Source: an uncultured Anaerolineae bacterium (lineage in GTDB: Bacteria > Chloroflexota > Anaerolineae > Aggregatilineales > Phototrophicaceae). From it: a DNA stretch of 48,619 nucleotides. The notes below the pieces were generated by a model. The model was given only the letters and a program-made list of their open reading frames with translations, was not told where the DNA came from and made no database searches. Positions 9,126 through 17,830 of the stretch are shown here, one piece after another (the stretch's first letter is position 1; every line of letters begins with the position of its first letter). Location: the NCBI GenBank assembly GCA_937922795.1, contig CALAJK010000066.1, positions 1 to 48,619 of the forward strand. Direction: 5' to 3'. Both the position numbers and the translations under genes were made by a program.

Positions 9126-10055
9126 CTACAGCAGATAGTACACGCGCGGCTCAGTCCCCAACTCTTCTTTCAAGCGGATGACGTTGGGCTGTGCAATCAT
9201 TTCGGCGACCAAACTGGCCGGATCGTTGGCGTCGCCAAACAGGGTTGCGCGACCGATGCACGTCGTCACACAGGCGGGTAGCTCGCCCACTGCAATACGG
9301 TGCAGACAGAAATGACACTTACGCGCGTTGCCGATGGGTGAAGTGCGCTCTTGGCGCGGACGCGCCTCGCCGTATTCAAAACTGGGGGCGCGCTCATATC
9401 CTTCCGCCACCGTCCGACCGGCGATCAAACCATCTGCGACTGGGTTCGGCTCGTTGTAGGTCAGGCCGAAGTCCGATGTGCGAGCGCCGTAGGGACAGGC
9501 TGTCAAGCAGGCGCGGCAGCCAATACATTGATCGTAGTCCACCACGACCACCCCATCCACATTCTTGTAGGTCGCATTGACCGGACAAACCGGCGTGCAG
9601 GGGGGCTTGTCGCACTGCATGCAGGGGCGCGGCACAAACCGCCGTCCAACATTCGGATAGACGCCCCATTCTTCTTCGAGGACCGGACGGTAGACTACGC
9701 CAGGGGGCAGCCGGTTTTCCGCCACACAGGCGATGGTACAAGCATGACAGCCAACGCACTTGCGCAGGTCAATGACCATCACCCACCGGCGTTCCTCAGG
9801 CGGCTTCTCCAGCGCACGTACCAGCTCTCGGCGCATGCGCTCTAAGACATCCAGTTTGGACAGATCCCCGCCTGAGGTCGAGCTCAGCTCTTGAATCTGA
9901 GCCTCGTAGCTCGCTAGGGCTTGAGCAGGATCAGCCGCGAGTTGGTCAAGCGCCTGCAGCGCGACCGCCGCTCCGCCAGCTCCCGCGAGTTTTCGCAGAA
10001 AACTCCTCCGGTTCAAGCCCGCATCGATCGAGCTGGTACCTTGAGGTTCTGTCAT
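9126..10055 (-). CDS. 4Fe-4S ferredoxin subunit of molybdoenzyme (TtrB-like)
   Basis: Electron-transfer subunit of 309 residues. A Tat signal ([11 protein letters not shown], ~15-25) precedes a hydrophobic Ala-rich stretch, so it is exported with the catalytic subunit. Sixteen cysteines in four clusters would bind four [4Fe-4S] centres: Cys100/103/106/110, 145/148/153/157, 177/180/183/187 and 247/250/262/266. The ending EPRVYYLL resembles the TtrB C-terminus. Residues ~190-240 form an insertion between the third and fourth clusters. A strong GGAGAGGGAGT ribosome site precedes the ATG, and this is the first gene of the operon. I found no convincing promoter in the AT-richer stretch 10056-10200. 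No TtrRS-like sensor pair lies nearby. Confidence 0.9.
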   Translation of the reverse strand: MTEPQGTSSIDAGLNRRSFLRKLAGAGGAAVALQALDQLAADPAQALASYEAQIQELSSTSGGDLSKLDVLERMRRELVRALEKPPEERRWVMVIDLRKCVGCHACTIACVAENRLPPGVVYRPVLEEEWGVYPNVGRRFVPRPCMQCDKPPCTPVCPVNATYKNVDGVVVVDYDQCIGCRACLTACPYGARTSDFGLTYNEPNPVADGLIAGRTVAEGYERAPSFEYGEARPRQERTSPIGNARKCHFCLHRIAVGELPACVTTCIGRATLFGDANDPASLVAEMIAQPNVIRLKEELGTEPRVYYLL

Positions 10056-10200
10056 ACTCCCTCTCCACCTTTCTCAAAATAAAACAGAAAAACGCGCACT
10101 TCTGCTTGACAACAAAAGCATACTGAACTGTCCTTTTTGAGCAGAATGACGGAGATAACGGATCGGGATGACAAATGTAATTGAGATAAACAAATGAAAA

Positions 10201-10227
10201 GCCGCTGGGCGGTGAAGTCCCAGCGGC
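10201..10227 (-). terminator. rho-independent terminator after the CMD-family gene
   Basis: GCCGCTGGG / CCCAGCGGC 9-bp stem with a nine-base loop, 34 bases beyond the stop. On the minus strand it is followed by TTTTCATTTGTTT, a real T tract. It separates this gene from the molybdoenzyme operon. Confidence 0.85.
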
Positions 10228-10261
10228 ATCCAACGATCTCAAGAGCCGTTGGCGCGCCAGT

Positions 10262-10573
10262 TCAAGCGTCCAGCTCGTCGCAGACCCAAGTATAGGCCTT
10301 GACCGTGGCGGGAAAACCCAGCGTCGTCATGGCGAGGATGACTACATGCTTGATCTCTTCCGGCGTGATGCCGGCCTCTAGCGAGCGTCGAGCGTGCGCG
10401 TGGGTGGCGCCTTCGAGCTGCGCGCCGATCGCCAGCGCCAGTTTGATGAGCTGGCGCGTCTTGTCATCCAGCGGCCCGGCTTCATGCGCTGCGCTGCCCA
10501 GGGCATCATAAGCGGCGGCAACTTCCGGGAACTCTTCCCGAATACGGGTATAAGGGGCTGGCAGATCAGTCAT
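10262..10573 (-). CDS. carboxymuconolactone decarboxylase/AhpD-family protein
   Basis: Small all-helical cytoplasmic protein, 103 residues. The CMD core is TRQLIKLALAIGAQLEGATHAHARR (~39-63), then GITPEEIKHVVILAMTTLGFP. The CxxC redox pair of AhpD is absent: the corresponding helix reads GATHAHAR with no cysteine. A peroxidase-linked disulfide reductase role is therefore unlikely. The GAGAGG before the ATG supports this start. It has its own terminator. The reaction is unknown; related small CMD proteins are often annotated only by fold. Confidence 0.85.
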   Translation of the reverse strand: MTDLPAPYTRIREEFPEVAAAYDALGSAAHEAGPLDDKTRQLIKLALAIGAQLEGATHAHARRSLEAGITPEEIKHVVILAMTTLGFPATVKAYTWVCDELDA

Positions 10574-10901
10574 TTTTTACCTCTCATGGGGTCAACGCTT
10601 CATTCAATGAATATATGCGGATGTAATGCGCAGTCACACCGCTTCACTAAGCTTATCGGAACTGTCCATTCACCGCCAACCCCGAACACCCCGCTAAGCG
10701 GGTGCATTTGGCAATGGCGACGGGCACGGCCAGGCAGCGCCGCGTAGGCTGCGCGACGGTTTGCGCTCTCGCTGACGGCCTTCCACCGCTGCTCCCGCGC
10801 CCAGACGGCGCGTATACCCAGGAGCAGGGTTCTGCGCTGGGCTTCCCACCCACCCCGCTGCGGAGCAGCGGTTGGGAGAGGAGAAGTGAGGGGTGAAGAC
10901 A
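10574..10901. other. intergenic stretch with palindromes, no convincing gene
   Basis: About 430 bases separate the CMD-family gene from pgmB. The minus strand carries an open frame at 10600-10941, but its protein is Arg/Pro/Ser-rich with no domain. The DNA is built from palindromic blocks: CCCGCTAAGCGGG near 10690, CCGCTG-CGGAG-CAGCGG near 10856, and the hairpin at 10902-10928. It looks like the mosaic repeat modules seen between genes in Chloroflexota. That comparison is from memory and untested. Confidence 0.4.
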
Positions 10902-10928
10902 GCGCCCCGCTTCGCGGGAACGGGGCGC
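10902..10928 (-). terminator. hairpin downstream of pgmB
   Basis: GCGCCCCG / CGGGGCGC 8-bp stem about 80 bases beyond the pgmB stop, with further pairing possible inside the loop. No T tract follows on the minus strand. Confidence 0.45.
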
Positions 10929-11006
10929 TTGCTTCGCTCACACAGTCAGAAATCCCAGTCGTAGTCCCCGTAGTCAGGGCCGTTCCAGCCGCGGACGCCG
11001 AAGCGG

Positions 11007-11663
11007 TCAGCCCGCCGCCAACTGGCGCGTGACCGCTTCGAGCGACACTTCGGCCATCGAATCGTAATGCAGGTGAGCGAGGCCGCGGGTGGCCGCGCCA
11101 ATGCCCACCGTCCAGAACCCGCCGCTGCGAGCAGCCTCGATCCCGGCCTCGGCGTCCTCAAACACGACGGCCTGCTGCGGGCTGACCGCGAGCCGGCCCG
11201 CGACCCATACGAACAGATCGGGCGCCGGCTTCGGATTGACCACACTATAGCCGTCGCCGATGGCATCGAACGCTTCCAGCAGACCCAGCTTGTCCAGCAC
11301 CCGGCGGGCATTCTTGGACGCCGAGGCGATGCCCAGCCGCATCCCGGCCAACCGCGCCGCATCGAGCAGCCGCATTACCCCCGGCAGGCGATGTTCCGGC
11401 GTGATCGTCTCCAGGTAAGCCAGATAATAGCTGTTTTTGCGCTCCATCCAGGCCTGGGCAGTCGCCTCGTCAATTGCTCGCCCCTTCAGCATCCGGTTGA
11501 GGCTCTCGCGCCGCGACACCCCCCGCAGCGCTTCATTGTCCTCGCGCGTGAACGGTATTCCCTCTTCCTCCGCCAGGCGGCGCCAGGCCAGGAAGTGAAA
11601 CTCGGCAGTATCGGTGATGACGCCATCCAAATCGAAAATGAGCGCGCGCAAGCTGGAGGACAT
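11007..11663 (-). CDS. pgmB: beta-phosphoglucomutase
   Basis: HAD-superfamily enzyme that interconverts beta-glucose 1-phosphate and glucose 6-phosphate, usually after maltose- or trehalose-type phosphorolysis. HAD motif I is FDLDGVITDTAEFHF with the nucleophile and acid aspartates; the TDTAEFHF continuation is characteristic of beta-PGM. The cap domain spans ~20-85. Motif II is GIASASKNA, and motifs III/IV are NPKPAPDLF and VFEDAEAGIEAA. I choose ATG 11663 (218 residues) because AAGG lies 11 bases upstream and the fold begins just after it. Upstream in-frame starts at 11672 and 11741 add non-conserved residues. No phosphorylase gene is beside it. Confidence 0.88.
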   Translation of the reverse strand: MSSSLRALIFDLDGVITDTAEFHFLAWRRLAEEEGIPFTREDNEALRGVSRRESLNRMLKGRAIDEATAQAWMERKNSYYLAYLETITPEHRLPGVMRLLDAARLAGMRLGIASASKNARRVLDKLGLLEAFDAIGDGYSVVNPKPAPDLFVWVAGRLAVSPQQAVVFEDAEAGIEAARSGGFWTVGIGAATRGLAHLHYDSMAEVSLEAVTRQLAAG

Positions 11664-11786
11664 GGAAAACATCGCCTTGCGATCCAGTAAAATCCATTGC
11701 GATTCAGGCAGTGAACTCAGGACAGCGCCGACGAGCGACAACCCACCCTAGGCCGCACAGTCCTCAGCCGGCTCGCCGAGGGGACT

Positions 11787-12884
11787 TCAGGCCAACGGCA
11801 GGCTGACGACGACGCGAGTATACTGCTCCGGCGCGCTGTCAATGGCCATTTCGCCGCCGTACAACTGCGCCAGGCGTTTGGCAATAATCAAACCCAATCC
11901 TAACCCCTGCTGCTCCAACCACTGCCGCCCAAACTGCATGTAGGCCCCGATCGAACTGATCTGCTCGGCCGTCATCCCGCGCCCGCGATCGATGACCGTG
12001 AGCACATAGCGCCCGCGGGCGACTTCAGTGGCGACGTCAACTGGGGTTTGGGGGGGCGAAAACTTAAACGCGTTGTCCACCAATTCCTCGACGATCTTCT
12101 TGAGGTGGTCTCCCAAGATGCGCACAGTGACATCCTGCCGATCAATTGACAGCATCAGGTCGGCTTCACGGTTGAACTCTTGAGCCTTCTGCGACGCCTG
12201 ATGCTCAACAATCAGGCTGGGGTCGTTGGTGGCATATCCTTTCAACACCTCCGACCATTCCGGGCTGGTGCACATCACCTCAAGCTGGGCGTAAGCCCAG
12301 TAGTTTTCGGCCAGGCGGTACAGGCGCGCGCCCGCAAAATTGATGTACTGCGCCATCTCGATGATCTGTTCGGCATCGCGCCGATAATAATCAGAAATGA
12401 TGAGGTCGGAGAAGCCTAAAATGCTGGTGAGCGGCGTGCGCAGCTCATGCGGCAGCGCCAGGATGATATTCTCTCGCAGGGCGTCCAAGCGCTTCTCTGA
12501 CATCTTGGTCAGCAGATCCCGTTTTTGAAGCTGCGTGTGCACGGCGGCGATCAACTCAGGCGCCGAAAACGGCTTCGTCAGATAGTCATACGCCCCCATC
12601 TCCATGCCGCGGCGGATGTCGCTCTTGTCCGCTTTAGCAGTGAGAAAGATGAACGGCGTGGTCGCCAACACCGGGTCTTTTTTGATCTCATCCAGCACGC
12701 CATATCCGTCTAATCCTGGCATGAGAATGTCGCAGATGATCAGATCAGGCGCGTGCTCCAGCGCCAGCTTGACGCCCGCCAAACCATCTTCCGCGCCCAG
12801 GGCGTCGAAGCCCTCATAACCCAACATCTCGATGATATCGCGGCGCAGCGAATGGGTATCCTCGATCACCAAGATTTTGGTCAT
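11787..12884 (-). CDS. response regulator-histidine kinase hybrid
   Basis: Cytoplasmic 365-residue signalling protein. It has an N-terminal receiver domain (1-120), a linker helix, and a C-terminal HisKA/HATPase_c kinase. The phospho-acceptor aspartate is Asp52 (IICDILMPGLDG), with Lys104 in the TKPF motif. The kinase H-box is LPHELRTPLTSILGF with His146, the N-box EELVDNAFKFSPP, the G1 box DRGRGM and the G2 box QGLGLGLIIAKRL. It has no membrane segment or sensor domain, so its input is probably phosphotransfer to the receiver. No cognate partner is adjacent. Its promoter is the extended -10 at 12964-12972. Confidence 0.92.
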   Translation of the reverse strand: MTKILVIEDTHSLRRDIIEMLGYEGFDALGAEDGLAGVKLALEHAPDLIICDILMPGLDGYGVLDEIKKDPVLATTPFIFLTAKADKSDIRRGMEMGAYDYLTKPFSAPELIAAVHTQLQKRDLLTKMSEKRLDALRENIILALPHELRTPLTSILGFSDLIISDYYRRDAEQIIEMAQYINFAGARLYRLAENYWAYAQLEVMCTSPEWSEVLKGYATNDPSLIVEHQASQKAQEFNREADLMLSIDRQDVTVRILGDHLKKIVEELVDNAFKFSPPQTPVDVATEVARGRYVLTVIDRGRGMTAEQISSIGAYMQFGRQWLEQQGLGLGLIIAKRLAQLYGGEMAIDSAPEQYTRVVVSLPLA

Positions 12885-12963
12885 AGGAATACTCCCTCGA
12901 TCGCCACATGTGCAGTCGCCAAGAAGGTGCTGCCGGCCTGTGGGCGCTGACAGCTTCCATTCT

Positions 12964-12972
12964 ATTATATCA
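12964..12972 (-). promoter_or_regulatory. extended -10 promoter of the regulator-kinase gene
   Basis: TGATATAAT on the minus strand is a perfect extended -10 (TGnTATAAT), about 80 bases before the start codon. No good -35 is seen, as allowed for extended -10 promoters. Confidence 0.6.
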
Positions 12973-13028
12973 CCGATTTCGCGCCTCGCGCCTGCTGCTG
13001 GACTCAGCTCAAAGCGCTGGCAAGCCCA

Positions 13029-13835
13029 TCACCGCCCACCGATCGCCAGCAGCAGGATGACGCCGCCGACCAGGATGCGATAGAAACCGAAGGCGGTGAA
13101 ATCATTTCTGGCCACATACCGCAGCAGCCAACCCATCGCCGCCCACGACACCACCGCCGCCACGACCGCGCCCAGCAGCAAGTTGACCATGTCTCCGGCT
13201 TGAATGCGATCCAGGCTGGTCAGCAGGTCATACAGGGTCGCGCCGCCCAAAGTTGGGATCGCCAGAAAGAAGGAGAACTGCGTCGCCGTCTGCCGGTCGA
13301 GTTTGACCAGCATCCCGCCGATGATCGAAGCGCCTGAGCGCGAGACGCCGGGGATGAGCGCTATGCACTGCGCCAGGCCAACCCCCAGCGCTTGAAGCGG
13401 GCGGATGTCGGGGAGCGTATGCGTGTCGGCGCGTTCGGCCAAACCCAGGCGCTCAATGACCAGAAACGCGATCCCGCCGATGATCAGCGAGGCCGCCACC
13501 ACCGCCGGCGAGTAGAGCGCTGCTTTGATCCAGTCTTTGAGCAAAAAGCCGATCACAGCGGCCGGCACAAACGCCAGCGCCACCCCCCACCACAGCCGGC
13601 GAACGCTGGCATCCGACCGGACAGCGCGCGCCTGCTGCCACAGCTCAACGCGGTAGAAGGCCAGCGCCGCCGCCACCGAGCCGATCTGGATGAAGATCTC
13701 AAACGTCCCGCCCAACCCGGCGCCGAAATCGAGCACGGCCGCCGCCACGATGAGATGGCCGGTAGACGATATCGGCAGATACTCGGTAATGCCCTGGACG
13801 ATGCCCAGGATGACGACCTTGATGAAGTCGCTCAC
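13029..13835 (-). CDS. uppP: undecaprenyl-diphosphatase
   Basis: Membrane enzyme that dephosphorylates undecaprenyl diphosphate to recycle the lipid carrier for peptidoglycan. It is 268 residues with about eight hydrophobic helices. Both active-site motifs are present: QGITEYLPISSTGHL (~14-28) and PGVSRSGASI (~163-172). The GTG start is preceded by AGAGG at good spacing. It is transcribed alone from the promoter at 13893-13921, divergently from the MFS gene. Confidence 0.95.
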   Translation of the reverse strand: MSDFIKVVILGIVQGITEYLPISSTGHLIVAAAVLDFGAGLGGTFEIFIQIGSVAAALAFYRVELWQQARAVRSDASVRRLWWGVALAFVPAAVIGFLLKDWIKAALYSPAVVAASLIIGGIAFLVIERLGLAERADTHTLPDIRPLQALGVGLAQCIALIPGVSRSGASIIGGMLVKLDRQTATQFSFFLAIPTLGGATLYDLLTSLDRIQAGDMVNLLLGAVVAAVVSWAAMGWLLRYVARNDFTAFGFYRILVGGVILLLAIGGR

Positions 13836-13892
13836 GTGAACCTCTTTCGCAGTTGACGCTCAGGGAAAAGCGCGCCCCGGCAGCGCGCCGCG

Positions 13893-13921
13893 ATGATAAC
13901 GGGCGCGATCGCCCGCGTCAA
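13893..13921 (-). promoter_or_regulatory. promoter of uppP with palindromic spacer
   Basis: Minus-strand TTGACG (13921-13916), 17-base spacer, TATCAT (13898-13893). The spacer holds CGGGCG-ATCG-CGCCCG (13900-13915), an inverted repeat that could be an operator. Confidence 0.65.
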
Positions 13922-14058
13922 CCGCGCCACTGGAGCCGCTGCGCACGCGTCAAAGGATGTGTACAATAGAGACTCACGTGCCCTCGCCATCCCGGACAGC
14001 CTGCAGAGCAGCAGGGCCAAACTGCGCCGCTCGCCACATTATTCATTCAGGAGACGCC

Positions 14059-15342
14059 GTGTCCGCTTATCTACAGCTCCTGCGCCGCAATCCGGACTTC
14101 GCCAACCTATGGGTGGCGCAGGTCATCAGTCTGCTGGGCGATTGGTTCAACACGATCGTCCTATCAGCTTTGGTCAGCGCTTACAGCGGCGGCTCCGGCC
14201 TGGCGGTGAGCGCTTTCCTGCTGGCGCGGTTCGTGCCGCCCCTGCTCATCGGGCCGTTCGCCGGCGTGCTGGTTGACCGCATGGATCGCCGGCGCCTGCT
14301 CATCATCAGCGATGTGGCGCGGGCGGTGGTCGTGCTTTTGTTCCTGCTAGCGACCGGCCCTGACCGCCTGTGGCTGATTTACCTGCTGACAGTCATCCAG
14401 TTCTCGCTCTCAGCCATCTTCGAGCCGGGACGCAGCGCCATCCTGCCCAGCCTGCTGCCTCCGCAGGATCTCGTGCACGCTAACACGCTGGGCAGCATCA
14501 CCTGGTCGGTCATGCTGGCGGTCGGCGCCATCGCCGGTGGGCTGGTGGCGGCGGTTCTCGGCAGCGCCGCGGCTTTGATCGTGGACGCCGCCACTTTTCT
14601 TCTGTCGGCGGGTTTCATCAGCCGGATTCGCCTGCAGCCCGACTCACACCCCGCGCGCGTCGGCGCGCCGCCTGACCAGCCGGGCGACCAGCGCCGCCTG
14701 ATTGACGGACTGCGTTATCTCGCCGCTCATCCGGGCACAGCGGCGGTGCTGCTGGTCAAACTGGGACAGAGCCTCGGCAACGTGGACGCCCTAATCATCA
14801 TCTACGCGACCGAGCTGTTCATCATGGGGCAGGACAGCACCACGCCCCTGAGCATCATGTACGCCGCCTTTGGCTTCGGCGCTGTGCTGGGGCCGCTGCT
14901 CACCAACCGGATCAACGATGGCTCTGTCGGACGGATGCGACGCCTGATCGGGCTTGGGTTCGCTTGGATCGCGCTCGGCTGGCTGGTCTTCGGCGGCGCT
15001 TCCACGCTGGCGTTGGTGTCCGGGGCGCTGGTGCTGCGGGCGATGGGCGGCTCCGTCAACTGGACGTACAGCTCGGTCATCATCCAGAAGAGCGTGCCCG
15101 ACCAATTTCTGGGGCGAGTATTCTCACTAGATATGGCCGGCTTTCAATTGGCCAGCGTTATCAGCACAGTCATCACCGGCCTACTGATCGAGACGCTCGG
15201 CTCGCAGCAGGTGCGCCAGGTCGTCATCGGCCTGGGGTTCATCAGCCTCGTCCCATTTGCCGGCTGGGTGCTGATCGTGTACCTCATCGAACGGCGTCAG
15301 CGGCGCCAGGCGCTGGCCGTAGCCGCGCCGCAGCACCCCTGA
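14059..15342 (+). CDS. MFS transporter, DHA3-like efflux family
   Basis: Twelve-helix membrane protein of 427 residues, probably a proton-driven exporter. The start GTG at 14059 follows AGGAG at correct spacing; the frame extends further upstream but without conserved sequence. The loop between helices 2 and 3 is GVLVDRMDRRRLLI, the MFS motif A region as in EntS/MefA-type drug exporters. The N-terminus NPDFANLWVAQVISLLGDWFN is typical of this subgroup. Substrate unknown. It is divergent from uppP and has no operon partner. Confidence 0.88.
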   Translation: MSAYLQLLRRNPDFANLWVAQVISLLGDWFNTIVLSALVSAYSGGSGLAVSAFLLARFVPPLLIGPFAGVLVDRMDRRRLLIISDVARAVVVLLFLLATGPDRLWLIYLLTVIQFSLSAIFEPGRSAILPSLLPPQDLVHANTLGSITWSVMLAVGAIAGGLVAAVLGSAAALIVDAATFLLSAGFISRIRLQPDSHPARVGAPPDQPGDQRRLIDGLRYLAAHPGTAAVLLVKLGQSLGNVDALIIIYATELFIMGQDSTTPLSIMYAAFGFGAVLGPLLTNRINDGSVGRMRRLIGLGFAWIALGWLVFGGASTLALVSGALVLRAMGGSVNWTYSSVIIQKSVPDQFLGRVFSLDMAGFQLASVISTVITGLLIETLGSQQVRQVVIGLGFISLVPFAGWVLIVYLIERRQRRQALAVAAPQHP

Positions 15343-15375
15343 TCACGCGCACAATGCCCGCAGATCTGGTCGCGG

Positions 15376-16131
15376 TCAGTGATCGCGCCCGGCCGCGTAT
15401 CCTTTGTCCGTCAAGTAGCGATAGCTGGCGGCCACAGCCTCGAACATATCGGTGGCGCAGCGGTCTAATTCGACAATCCACCACTCGGCCGTATGGCGCT
15501 CATGCACCGTCGTCCAGTCGATCACGCCCTGGCCCACGGCGGTCATCGGCGCGTCTACTGTCGCCGGCCCGTCCTTGATGTGCAGCAGCGGTGCGCGGCC
15601 GGCGAACTCAGCCAACACCGAGGCGGGGTCATGGCCGGCCGTGCGCACCCAGTAGGTGTCAATCTCAAACTGAACGGTGGGTTCCAGCGCCTCCAGCATG
15701 ATTTGATATGGGTAGCGCCCGTCCGCCATCGCCTGGAACTCCCACCAGTGATTGTGATAAAGCAGCGTGTACCCGTGCGCCCGCACCACGGCATCCGCCT
15801 GGTTCAGGCGCTCGCACACGCGCCGGATGCGATCACCATCGCTGAAGTCCTCCGGCGGCATACCGCACACCACCCACTGAACGCCCAACTGCGCCGCGGT
15901 CTCCAGCGCCGCCGCCGCTTCATCCCCCAGCGGCAGCGGCAGATGGGCGCTCGGCGTCTGCAGGCCGAGTTCGCGGAACAGCCGCGCGGCCTGCTCGACC
16001 GATATGCCCGGAAATCCGGCGGTCTCCACGCCTCGATATCCGATGTCGGCCACCCGGCGGATGACGCCGGCAAAATCTTGGGCGAGCTGTTCACGCAGAG
16101 AATAGAGCTGAAGCGCAATTGAAGGAGACAT
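15376..16131 (-). CDS. sugar phosphate isomerase/epimerase-like TIM-barrel protein
   Basis: Cytoplasmic xylose-isomerase-like TIM-barrel enzyme of 251 residues. It opens with IALQLYSLREQLAQDFAGV, a common start in this family. Candidate metal ligands lie in YHNHWWEF, QFEIDTYW, LLHIKDG and WIVELD. The ATG at 16131 is preceded by AAAGGA. It is probably a keto-sugar epimerase or isomerase, but the substrate cannot be read from sequence. It stands alone, separated from the oxidoreductase upstream by 77 bases that hold its promoter. Confidence 0.82.
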   Translation of the reverse strand: MSPSIALQLYSLREQLAQDFAGVIRRVADIGYRGVETAGFPGISVEQAARLFRELGLQTPSAHLPLPLGDEAAAALETAAQLGVQWVVCGMPPEDFSDGDRIRRVCERLNQADAVVRAHGYTLLYHNHWWEFQAMADGRYPYQIMLEALEPTVQFEIDTYWVRTAGHDPASVLAEFAGRAPLLHIKDGPATVDAPMTAVGQGVIDWTTVHERHTAEWWIVELDRCATDMFEAVAASYRYLTDKGYAAGRDH

Positions 16132-16185
16132 CAACCAGTCCTTTAGGCGGCGTCACGAATACACGCGCTCACGGCGCACAGCATG

Positions 16186-16194
16186 ATTGTAACA
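16186..16194 (-). promoter_or_regulatory. possible extended -10 promoter
   Basis: TGTTACAAT on the minus strand fits an extended -10, 55 bases before the TIM-barrel gene. No clear -35 is present. Confidence 0.4.
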
Positions 16195-16208
16195 CGCTTT
16201 CGCCCCGA

Positions 16209-17639
16209 TCAGAGGCGGCGCAGCGCGGCGCGGGCGGCATACCAGCCGCACATGCCGTGCACTCCCCCTCCCGGCGGCGTTGAGGATGAACACAGATAGA
16301 CGCCCGGCAGCGGCGTGGTATAGGGCGACACGCGCGCCGTAGGCCGCGTGAAGAGCTGCCGCCAGTGCTGAGCGCCGCCGTTGATATCGCCGCCGACATA
16401 GTTCGGGTTGTAGGCTTCCAGCGCCGCCGGCGTCCGCGCGCTCCGCGCCAGGATGCGCTCTCGAAAACCGGGGGCGAAGCGTTCGATCTGCGCTTCAACC
16501 CGCGCTGTCATATCTTCATTTGAGCCGTGCGGTACGTGACAGTAGGCCCAAACCGTGTGCTTGCCCGCCGGCGCTCGCGTCGGATCAAACAGCGATGGCT
16601 GCACCAACAGCACGAATGGTCTCTCCGGATGCTGGCCACGCCACACCAACCGTTCGGCCAGGGCGATCTCTTCCAAACTGCCGCCGATGTGCACCGTAGC
16701 GGCGGCGGTGCATTCCGGAGCGCGCCACGGAACTGGACTGTCCAGCACATAGTCGAGTTTGAAGACGCCTGGGCCGTACTGAAACCGCGCCAAACGCCGC
16801 CGGTAGCCGGGCGGCAGCCGGTCGCCCGCCATGTGAATGAACTGGCGCGGCGTGACGTCGAGCAGTGTCGCCCGCGCTGAAGGGAGCTGCACCAGGGACG
16901 CGACCCGGTGTCCCGTCACGATCTGGCCGCCCAAGCCGCGCAAGCAGGCGGCCAGCGCCTCTGCGAACCGCTGCGAACCGCCGCGCACGACCGGCCAGCC
17001 GACGGCGTGCGCCAGCATCCCCAATACCAGCCCGAAGGCCGCTGTCGCCGGCCATTCCAACGGCAGGATGGCATGGGCGGCCAGGCCGGCGAAGAGCGCT
17101 TGACCGGCCGTTGTGCGCAGACGCCGCCGCGCCAGGGTGGCCGCGGGCTGCAGCGCCTGAACGCCGAAGCGAGCCAGCCGCAGCGGGTGAGCTGGCCAGC
17201 GCAGCGGCCCCAACGCATCGCTCAACAGCGCGGCGCTGTCGGCGATCAGCGGCGACCACAGCCGGCGGTAGGCCTCTGCATCCGACCCCAGCCTGGCCGC
17301 TGTCGTTTCGATCGCGGCGTCAACTAGCACAGCCTGGCCATCGTCCAGCGGATGCGCCAGCGGAGCAGGCGGGTATACGAACGTCAGCCCCAATCGCTCT
17401 AGCCCCAGCGGCCGGAAGACCGGCGAGGCAGCGCCCAGTGGGTGAACGGTCGAACAGATGTCGTGCACAAAGCCCGGCAGCGTCAGCTCGGCGCTGCGCA
17501 GGCCGCCGCCTACAGCATCCGCCGCTTCCAACACCAGCACCGAACAGCCGGCCTGCGCCAGCGTGATCGCCGCCGCCAGCCCGTTGGGGCCAGAGCCGAC
17601 GACGACTGCATCATAATCAAAATGGGCGTTTGTCCTCAC
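16209..17639 (-). CDS. FAD-dependent oxidoreductase, phytoene desaturase/PYROXD2-like
   Basis: Flavoprotein of 476 residues. The N-terminal dinucleotide-binding motif is AVVVGSGPNGLAAAITLAQAG (residues ~11-31), followed by VLVLEAADAVGGGLRS, the CrtI-family signature. The C-terminal FAD-binding segment is LPGVYLCSSSTPPGGGVHGM. It resembles the phytoene-dehydrogenase-related proteins (PYROXD2 group) more than a true carotenoid desaturase, and no crtB or other carotenoid gene is nearby. The start is a GTG. It is divergent from the ArsR-ArsC gene. Substrate unknown. Confidence 0.85.
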   Translation of the reverse strand: MRTNAHFDYDAVVVGSGPNGLAAAITLAQAGCSVLVLEAADAVGGGLRSAELTLPGFVHDICSTVHPLGAASPVFRPLGLERLGLTFVYPPAPLAHPLDDGQAVLVDAAIETTAARLGSDAEAYRRLWSPLIADSAALLSDALGPLRWPAHPLRLARFGVQALQPAATLARRRLRTTAGQALFAGLAAHAILPLEWPATAAFGLVLGMLAHAVGWPVVRGGSQRFAEALAACLRGLGGQIVTGHRVASLVQLPSARATLLDVTPRQFIHMAGDRLPPGYRRRLARFQYGPGVFKLDYVLDSPVPWRAPECTAAATVHIGGSLEEIALAERLVWRGQHPERPFVLLVQPSLFDPTRAPAGKHTVWAYCHVPHGSNEDMTARVEAQIERFAPGFRERILARSARTPAALEAYNPNYVGGDINGGAQHWRQLFTRPTARVSPYTTPLPGVYLCSSSTPPGGGVHGMCGWYAARAALRRL

Positions 17640-17771
17640 GAGCGCAGCCGATCTCTATTCAGCGTTTACCGTCGTCGACGATTGTACCCGCGATCGCGGC
17701 CCGAAAGCTCACCCGCCCATCGCCCTCTCGCCCGCCTAGATCGACTTCATCGACTTTTAACACAGCCCGCC

Positions 17772-17830
17772 TTGACGCACGCCGCCCTGACCCATATACT
17801 TCAACACAAGTTGTCTCAAAATAGTTTGAT
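17772..17830 (+). promoter_or_regulatory. promoter and ArsR-type operator of the arsR-arsC fusion gene
   Basis: TTGACG (17772-17777), 17-base spacer and TATACT (17795-17800) form a good sigma-70 promoter. Directly downstream, CTCAA-AATAGT-TTGAT (17815-17830) matches the ArsR-family operator form ATCAA-N6-TTGAT with one change. Its position just after the start of transcription fits autorepression. A leader of about 200 bases follows before the start codon; it contains the inverted repeat CCGTCG...CGACGG near 17920. The rest of 17640-18007 shows no gene. Confidence 0.7.

Noticed and set aside
10600..10941. Open frame of 113 residues on the minus strand between pgmB and the CMD-family gene
   Set aside because: Arg/Ser/Pro-rich, no domain, no ribosome site, and built of palindromic DNA.
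13957..14058. N-terminal extension of the MFS gene
   Set aside because: GTG at 14059 has a good AGGAG and begins the conserved sequence; the extension is not protein-like.
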